A DNA stretch of 64,000 bases from Acidobacteriota bacterium (GTDB lineage Bacteria > Acidobacteriota > Vicinamibacteria > Vicinamibacterales > UBA2999). Positions within the stretch are counted from its first letter, which is position 1, and each line of letters begins with the position of its first letter. This document shows, piece after piece, positions 58,072 to 64,000 of the stretch. The translations under genes and the position numbers were made by a program. The stretch covers positions 113,926-177,925 of the forward strand of contig JAUSDY010000074.1 in the NCBI GenBank assembly GCA_030650395.1, read 5' to 3'. The notes under the pieces are model-generated. The model had not been told where the DNA came from. It searched no databases and saw only the letters and a program-made list of their open reading frames with translations.

Positions 58072-59610
58072 CGTCCCACGCGAACGGCACGCGCGCCGTC
58101 ATCTCGTCGGCCGCCTGCCACGGGTGCAACTCGAGCTTCTGGCCGTTGCCGAACAGCACGAGACCGTAGCGTTCGTTGATGAGGCCCACGTCACCACGCT
58201 GGCGGCGCTGCTCGCGGCCGCGGACATCGGCTTCGACGGTGTAGCCCGACAGGTTCGGCGCGCCAAAAAACACCTTGGCGCGGCGGCCCACGGTTTCGTC
58301 GCGGGGACGCACCAGGACCTTGCCGACGCCTTCGACGGTTCGCTGAAAGACCTTACCGGGTGCGCCGGTCCACCACGTCGGGGGCGCCTCCGCGGCGGCC
58401 GACTCGAAGTCCCACGCCCACGGCAGCGCTTCAATCACGCGGACGCGCGCCGTGCCGCTGAGCGCGCCGACGGTGGCCTTGACCATGCCGGCCGAGGAGC
58501 CGGCCTTGGCGGCGCTGTAGGTCCCTTTGGTATCGACGGCGCCCGTCAACTGCTCGACGGTCCACTGTGCTGCGGGTTCTTCGCGAATGAAGTTGCCCTT
58601 CGCATCGAACAGGCGCGCCGTGAGCGCCACCGTCTGCCCCGGAGAAATCAGCGATTCATACGGGAACACCTGCACAAACGCAGGTGCGTCCGCCTCCGCT
58701 CGCGCAGATTCCGGCGAGCTACGGCGAGACCTCGCCGAAGCGGCCTCCGGCCGCGAAGGCGGGGCGGGTCTCCGCTTGCCGATCGCATACAGCGCCTCCA
58801 TGCTCGTCACGTAGATCCGGCCGTCGGCCACGATCGGCGATGCGACAATCGGCTCCGGCGCCTGCGCCGTGCCGAGCAGATCCTCATCCAGCACCTCCGC
58901 GCCGGTCGCCGTCGGACGCAGGATGAAAAACTTGCCGTTCTCCGTACCGACATAGAGCTTGCCGTCGGCCAGCACCGGCGAGCCCTTCTGCAACGTACCC
59001 AGCGTCTTCTCCCACAGCCGCGCGCCGGTCTTGAGGTCGAACGCGCCGACGATGGCGCTGTTGTCGAGGGTGTAGAGGCGCTCGGCGTCCGCCACCGGCG
59101 ATGCATAACTGGGGAGGAAACCGCGCGTCCGCCACTTGAAGGCATCCGGCGTGAGCACGCCGGTCCTGGTGGCGTCGACCGCCGCGATCATCCCCATTTC
59201 GGTGGTGTCCATGTTCTCTTCGCCGTGGGTGATGTAGGCCACGTTGTCGCGAAAGAGCGGGCTGTTGAGGATGGCGCGCTTGCTCACCTCGATCGACCAC
59301 AGGCGCTCGCCGGTATTCAGCTTCATCGCATGATAGGCGCCGTCGGTGCCGCCGACGATCAGGGCGCGCGTGCCGTCGATGGTGCTGACGATCGGCGTCG
59401 AGTAGTTGGTGTCGTAGTGGCGCGTCTGCGGCGATGCGATCCAGATGGTCTGCCCGGTCTTCTTGTCGAAGGCGAAGTAGCGGTTGCCCGTGCGGTTGAG
59501 ATCGCCCCAGGCCAGAATCAACGCGTTCAGGATGACCTTGTCGCCCTCGATGATCGGCGAGGTGGTGCGGCCGCCATGCCGGCCCGGCGCAGAATTGATG
59601 GTCATGGCGG
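58072..59610 (-). pseudogene. PQQ-like beta-propeller protein, N- and C-terminally truncated
   Basis: YFAFDKKTGQTIWIASPQTRHYDTNYSTPIV...GAFDLKTGARLWEKTLGTLQKGSPVLADGKLYVGTENGKFFIL...VPFAWDA, then joins kinase sequence. Confidence 0.65.
58688..58768. repeat. Intragenic palindromic element(s), family C-like
   Basis: Reverse strand CCGCCTTCGCGGCCGGAGGCCGCTTCGGCGAGG-TCTCGCCGTAGCTCGCCGG; encodes the low-complexity segment PAPPSRPEAASARSRRSSPESARAEADAP. Confidence 0.5.
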
Positions 59611-60026
59611 AATTGGAGTCGAACGCGAACGGAGAATATTCGTTTCTGGAGGTGGAGCCTGGCACCTACGTCGTGGAAATGTTCATTGACGGCCGCTACA
59701 TCGTCGCCTTGAGTAACGCGGGGGCCGTCAGCCGGAACGAAACGTTGCAGACTTCGGTTCAGTTGCAGGGACGCTGGGATCTTGCCACGCAGACCGTGGT
59801 CGTCCCTCAGAATGCCTTTGACTTCGTCGGCCTGAGCGCGGCCACCACGATGGCTGGGGCCACCATGACCGCGGCAACGACCGAGAGCATTACCCCGACC
59901 GCGCCGGGTGTCCAATTGTCGCCTTCGCAGACCTCCGTAAAGCGAGCCACAACGACAGACGGCGGTCTGCACCCCGAGATCCCCAAAACCGTTAGGCACC
60001 CTTCGCGTACGGCGTTGCGTTGTTGA
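59610..60026 (+). pseudogene. Carboxypeptidase-regulatory-like domain protein, C-terminal fragment
   Basis: NANGEYSFLEVEPGTYVVEMFIDGRYIVALSNAGAVSRNETLQTSVQL; 5' part missing. Confidence 0.55.
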
Positions 60027-60052
60027 CCATTAAGAGGTCTTTATGGTATTGT
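60023..60052 (+). promoter_or_regulatory. Candidate sigma70-type promoter upstream of pseudopilin operon
   Basis: TTGACC-N18-TATTGT in a local AT-rich patch, about 46 bp before ATG at 60098. Confidence 0.4.
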
Positions 60053-60097
60053 AGCTCGTTTATCAAAATCGGACAAAAAGTTGCCCTTCGTCTGGGT

Positions 60098-60790
60098 ATG
60101 ATCAGCCGGAGCCCTAAAGTGTTCTCACACAAGAACGCGCAACAGCGCCGACAACGCGGCTTCACGCTGATGGAAGTCGTCATCGTGCTCGCGGTGATCG
60201 GGGCCTTGTCGGCCGCCCTCGCGCCGATGGCCTTCAGCTATCTGGCGGACGCGAAGAAAACGCAGGCGCAGAACGACGCGAACCGCATCGCCGAAGCGAT
60301 CGGCAAGTTTCTCCAGGACGTCGCGCTCCCGCCCTACAAGAACAACACGAGCAGCACGAAAAGTCAGGTCAAACAGTCAGGCGACTTCGACTGCCTCTAC
60401 AGTCTGCTCGGGAACGACTACACGATCGCCACCGACGCGACGACGGGCGCCTCGTGGACAACCAGCGCGGGAGTCCAATGCCAGGCGGGAAGCGCGACGC
60501 GCGACACGCTCGAAAACCATCTGATCAACAATACGCCAGCCGGCGCGTCCGCCAACGCGTATGTCACCACGGGCAAGATCGCGTGGAAGGGGCCCTACCT
60601 GCCCTCGCTCCCCGCCGACCCGTGGGGCAACAAGTACGTCGTCAACATCGGCAAGTCGGACCCCGGCGCAAGCAAGGCGGTCTGGGTGATCTCCGCCGGC
60701 TCTAACGGCAACATCGAGACCGCCGCGGACGCAAGCGCCAGGTCTTCGATCGACCCAAGCGGCGACGACATCATCGCGCGTGTAAAATAG
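60098..60790 (+). CDS. Type II secretion/type IV pilus pseudopilin (GspG-like)
   Basis: QRGFTLMEVVIVLAVIGALSAALAPMAFSYLADAKKTQAQNDANRIAEAI...GPYLPSLPADPWGNKYVVN. Confidence 0.85.
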   Translation: MISRSPKVFSHKNAQQRRQRGFTLMEVVIVLAVIGALSAALAPMAFSYLADAKKTQAQNDANRIAEAIGKFLQDVALPPYKNNTSSTKSQVKQSGDFDCLYSLLGNDYTIATDATTGASWTTSAGVQCQAGSATRDTLENHLINNTPAGASANAYVTTGKIAWKGPYLPSLPADPWGNKYVVNIGKSDPGASKAVWVISAGSNGNIETAADASARSSIDPSGDDIIARVK

Positions 60791-60805
60791 CGGGAGCCAC
60801 ATCGC

Positions 60806-61684
60806 ATGGAGTCCACGGGCCGCCGCGGCGCTCACGTTGCCTCGAGTGACGGTTTTGCGTTGATCGCGCTCGTCATGGTGCTCGGCGCGCTCATCGCGAT
60901 CGTCCTCGTCGTGAGCCCGCAAATCCTTCTCGGCATCACGGTGTCCAAGGAGGACGAGACACGCCGGCAGCTCGCGCTGCTCGTGCGGGCCATCGCCGGC
61001 ATTCCCGGCAACCCGGGCGGGTTCGTCAGCGACCTGGGCCGGCTGCCGAAGAGTCTCGAGGAGGTGAACAGCACGTCGGGTACGCAGACGCTCTGCGATG
61101 CCGCGTTCAATCCGAGCGCCGTCAACTACCACCGCGTCGATGGCGCGACCGAGCATCGCGGCTACGTGTCGATGGGGTGGAACGGGCCATACCTCAAGGA
61201 GATCTTCGCCGCCGGCGATTTCCTCCTTGACGCGTGGGGACAGAAGCTCCAGTACACTTGTCCGCAGACGACGAAGCCCGCGACAGACCCGACCACGAAC
61301 GGCCGGGCGCTCACGCTCCGCACCGGCCTGATCACGAGCGCGGGCGCCGACGGCGCCTTTGGCACCCAGGACGACATCCTGTCGGACACGTTCAACGACA
61401 ACGGACACATCTTCCTCACCGTGACAATCGGCCAGAGTCAGGCAACGCCGATTAGCGTCACGGTGTCGCTGTTCTATCCGCTCAACGGCGAGCAGACCAG
61501 CCTGTCGAGCGCTCCAACTACGCTCGATACCGCCGAGGGTAGCCAACAGCTCGTGGTCTTCCAATCGGTTCCTGCCGGAATTCGCTTCATCGAAATCTAC
61601 ATGGGTAACTTTAGCGAGTCGGTTCACCTTGGGTACAATGCGAACGTCGCGAACGCGGCGTCGTACATCCTGCCGATCCGTTGA
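60806..61684 (+). CDS. Pseudopilin-like protein with extended C-terminal domain
   Basis: DGFALIALVMVLGALIAIVLVVSPQ...LGRLPKSLEEV...GWNGPYLKEI...SAGADGAFGTQDDI. Confidence 0.7.
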   Translation: MESTGRRGAHVASSDGFALIALVMVLGALIAIVLVVSPQILLGITVSKEDETRRQLALLVRAIAGIPGNPGGFVSDLGRLPKSLEEVNSTSGTQTLCDAAFNPSAVNYHRVDGATEHRGYVSMGWNGPYLKEIFAAGDFLLDAWGQKLQYTCPQTTKPATDPTTNGRALTLRTGLITSAGADGAFGTQDDILSDTFNDNGHIFLTVTIGQSQATPISVTVSLFYPLNGEQTSLSSAPTTLDTAEGSQQLVVFQSVPAGIRFIEIYMGNFSESVHLGYNANVANAASYILPIR

Positions 61685-61687
61685 GTC

Positions 61688-62575
61688 ATGAGTCACGTGT
61701 TGATGCAGAACGGTCGTGACCGCGAGCGATCGGGAAGCGGCCGGGGATTCGGCCTCCTCGAAACGGTGGTGGCTCTCGCCATCGTCGCCGCTGCCGTGGC
61801 GCTCGTCGCGCCGGCTCTCGCGGGGATGACGCGGCGGAGCACCGAGACGTCGACGCAACAGCAGGAGCAAGATCTCAACACCGCGATCTTCGGCGCTCCG
61901 TGGGGCGGGACCTTCGGCTTCACCGGCGACGTGGGCCGGCTCCCGACGAGTCTCACCGAGCTGGTGAGCCAGGAGAGCCTCCCGGCGTTCCACACCGCCG
62001 ACGGCGCGACCGCTCACATCGGGAACGTCGGCTACGGCTGGAACGGCCCGTACCTCGGCGGGCTCTTTTCGAACGCGAATCTGGTCACCGACCCGTGGGG
62101 TCAGGCGTTTTCGTACGCCGGGACTGGCGCCAGCGCGGGTCGAGTCATCAGCGGAGGCGCCGACGGTACCGTTGGGACAACCGACGACGTCGCGTTTCCG
62201 TTTTATGCGCCCGCCACGACGGGGACGCTCTTCGTCGTCGTGGTCGTTAACGGCATCGCCAACCCGCTCGGAGTCGCGGCGAAGGTGTACTACCCGGTCA
62301 ACGGTGAGCAGGCGGTCACGGCGACGCAAAAGTTCGACCCCAACGCTCCCAATTCCACGTTCGACGGCTTCGCGTTCACCAGCGTGGTGCCCGGCGTCCG
62401 TGTTGTCGTCGCCACGCATACGGACGTCGGTGGTGGTGGCGGCAGTTGCTCCACGACTTCGCGGACCGTGCCCATTTCGATCATCCCAGGCCAGACCAAT
62501 ATCGTCCAGATCGCGATCACCACGATGGCCCAGGCGAGAGTGCTTGGGGCCTACCAGTGCACGATCCCGGATTGA
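61688..62575 (+). CDS. Pseudopilin-like protein with extended C-terminal domain
   Basis: GFGLLETVVALAIVAAAVALVAPALAGM...GRLPTSLTELV...GYGWNGPYLGGL...SGGADGTVGTTDDV. Confidence 0.75.
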   Translation: MSHVLMQNGRDRERSGSGRGFGLLETVVALAIVAAAVALVAPALAGMTRRSTETSTQQQEQDLNTAIFGAPWGGTFGFTGDVGRLPTSLTELVSQESLPAFHTADGATAHIGNVGYGWNGPYLGGLFSNANLVTDPWGQAFSYAGTGASAGRVISGGADGTVGTTDDVAFPFYAPATTGTLFVVVVVNGIANPLGVAAKVYYPVNGEQAVTATQKFDPNAPNSTFDGFAFTSVVPGVRVVVATHTDVGGGGGSCSTTSRTVPISIIPGQTNIVQIAITTMAQARVLGAYQCTIPD

Positions 62576-62585
62576 GTCAATTCCT

Positions 62586-63398
62586 ATGAGCCCTCGGCTG
62601 GCGGCGCGGTACGAACATGGATTCACCCTCATCGAGATCGTGATCTCGCTCGGCGTCGCCGCGGCGCTGGCCGCGCTCCTCGGCGTCGCCGTCTCGCGGG
62701 CGCTGCAGTCGGTGAAGGAAACGCAGACGCAGCAACAGGTGCAGCAGACCTTCAACGCGATCGTCGGCAGCAATCCGGCGCAGGGCAACTTCGGCTTCCT
62801 CGGCGACATGGGCCGGCTGCCGGCCACTCTGACAGAGCTGGTGACGCAGGGGGCGCAGGTGGCCTATCACACCACCGGCAACATCGGTAACGTGGGAACG
62901 GGCTGGCGGGGCCCCTATCTGACTGCGCCGTACGCCACGATCGACATCTTCAAGGACTCCTGGGGCCAGTCGCTTACGTATACCAACACCGGCATCAGCG
63001 CTGGCCAGATTGTGAGTGGCGGTGCCGACGGTGCCGACGGCGTGGTCGGCAACGCGGACGACGCGGACAACATCATCTTTCCGGTTCAGCTTCCGGTCAA
63101 GACCACCGGGACGCTCAACGTCACGGTCGTCGTCAACACGATCGCCCAACCGACGGGACTCAGCGTCAGCGTCTACTCCACCAGCGACGGTAATCAGGGC
63201 ACCGCCGTGACGCAGACGAGGGCGGCGGCGGGCCCGGTGCCGTTCATGTTCACCGTGCCCCACGGCGTCACCGTCATCGTGGCCACGCACACAGCGGGCA
63301 CCATCACGGTCACGCGGACGGTCACGGTCCAAGTGGCGGCTGGCACTCAGATCGCGACCACGATTCAGATGTCGACCAGCGCGACGGTGACGATGTGA
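62586..63398 (+). CDS. Pseudopilin-like protein with extended C-terminal domain
   Basis: GFTLIEIVISLGVAAALAALLGVAVSRAL...MGRLPATLTELV...GWRGPYLTAP...SGGADGADGVVGNADD. Confidence 0.8.
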   Translation: MSPRLAARYEHGFTLIEIVISLGVAAALAALLGVAVSRALQSVKETQTQQQVQQTFNAIVGSNPAQGNFGFLGDMGRLPATLTELVTQGAQVAYHTTGNIGNVGTGWRGPYLTAPYATIDIFKDSWGQSLTYTNTGISAGQIVSGGADGADGVVGNADDADNIIFPVQLPVKTTGTLNVTVVVNTIAQPTGLSVSVYSTSDGNQGTAVTQTRAAAGPVPFMFTVPHGVTVIVATHTAGTITVTRTVTVQVAAGTQIATTIQMSTSATVTM

Positions 63399-63696
63399 TC
63401 GGCGCCAACCGCGCGACGGTCTGACCGCCCTCCACGCACCTCGAGTCGTCCGGCGACCTCCGGGCCTGAAATCCCACCGATTTTGGCCGGTTTCGATTAC
63501 AATATACTGAATCGCATCAACGACTTAGCCAGACATCTTCTAAGGCCGGCATTGTGGCAGATGAAGCAAGTTTCTGTGGGTGGGCCTTAGATTAGAAGCT
63601 GTCTGTGAAATTCTGGCCTCGGCCCTACTGCCGGGCGCACGAAATGACGAAATAGTGTCCGTGCAAGGTTGTGAAGGAAGAAAAAGGGTCTGACCC

Positions 63697-64000
63697 ATGT
63701 CGGTAATGGTCGGTCGGCTCCTGGGCGAGTGTCTCGTCGCCGGAGGTGTCTTCACCCAGGATCAGCTCGAGCGCGCGTTGCGCGAGGCCAAAACGTCCGG
63801 CGAGCTGCTCGGCCAGACGTTGATCAGGCTCAAGTTGGCGACCTCTGACGACATCCTGTACGCCCTCTCCCGGCAGGCCGGCGTCGAGGTCGTGGACCTC
63901 GACACGATTCAAGTGGACCCCGCGGTGGCTCGCAGTTTTCCGGAGGCGTTTCTTCGCAAGGAGCGGCTGCTCCCGCTCAAGCGTGACGGCGGCTCGCTCA
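63697..64000 (+). CDS. GspE/PilB-type ATPase N-terminal region (runs off window)
   Basis: MSVMVGRLLGECLVAGGVFTQDQLERALREAKTSGELLGQTLIRLKLATSDDILYALSRQAGVEVVDLDTIQVDPAVARSFPEAFLRKERLLPLKRDGG (MshEN-like). Confidence 0.8.
   Translation, partial: MSVMVGRLLGECLVAGGVFTQDQLERALREAKTSGELLGQTLIRLKLATSDDILYALSRQAGVEVVDLDTIQVDPAVARSFPEAFLRKERLLPLKRDGGSL

Noticed and set aside
56570-59665. 1031-aa ORF as a real multidomain protein (propeller-kinase-GspE)
   Set aside because: Domains are cut mid-fold and linked by out-of-frame segments (e.g. IFPLNSGNSCLCRSTRPRPGAPAWGSRLPDTSSTRRAGRSRS is shifted HATPase sequence), so it is a fusion of fragments.
62172-63398. 408-aa ORF start
   Set aside because: N-terminal 138 codons are an out-of-frame reading of the previous pseudopilin; start at 62586 fits the pilin leader.
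63480-63520. AT-rich stretch TTTTGGCCGGTTTCGATTACAATATACTGA as a promoter for gspE
   Set aside because: No -35/-10 pair with acceptable spacing could be identified by eye.

Overview
GC-rich bacterial chromosome segment. Gene content suggests Acidobacteriota/Vicinamibacteria-like origin, which is an inference. No rRNA, tRNA or CRISPR array was recognised. Main blocks: (1) a quinohemoprotein amine dehydrogenase locus (qhpG-qhpA-qhpD-like) at the left edge; (2) a small island of toxin-antitoxin genes and gene remnants at 3.7-6.1 kb; (3) a compact biosynthetic locus at 8.8-23 kb with a single-module reducing type I PKS, stand-alone thioester reductase, methyltransferase, B12-type radical SAM protein and glycosyltransferase; (4) quinoprotein dehydrogenase, RnfD/Sel1-like protein, formylglycine-generating-enzyme-like protein, creatininase, amidase and a beta-propeller protein; (5) a 2-oxoacid:ferredoxin oxidoreductase plus NfnAB-like operon at 33.8-39.6 kb; (6) a sugar/GMC oxidoreductase region; (7) a type II secretion/type IV pilus region at 55-64 kb with tandem pseudopilin paralogs and a heavily deletion-scarred, fused gene tract. 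The most unusual signal is a set of at least four families of short GC-rich palindromic elements sitting in frame INSIDE protein-coding genes (qhpG, the PKS, a spermidine-synthase-like membrane protein, a gluconate-dehydrogenase subunit and others). Some have direct-repeat flanks, and one appears nested inside another. All calls come from reading the sequence and ORF track; no database search was run.
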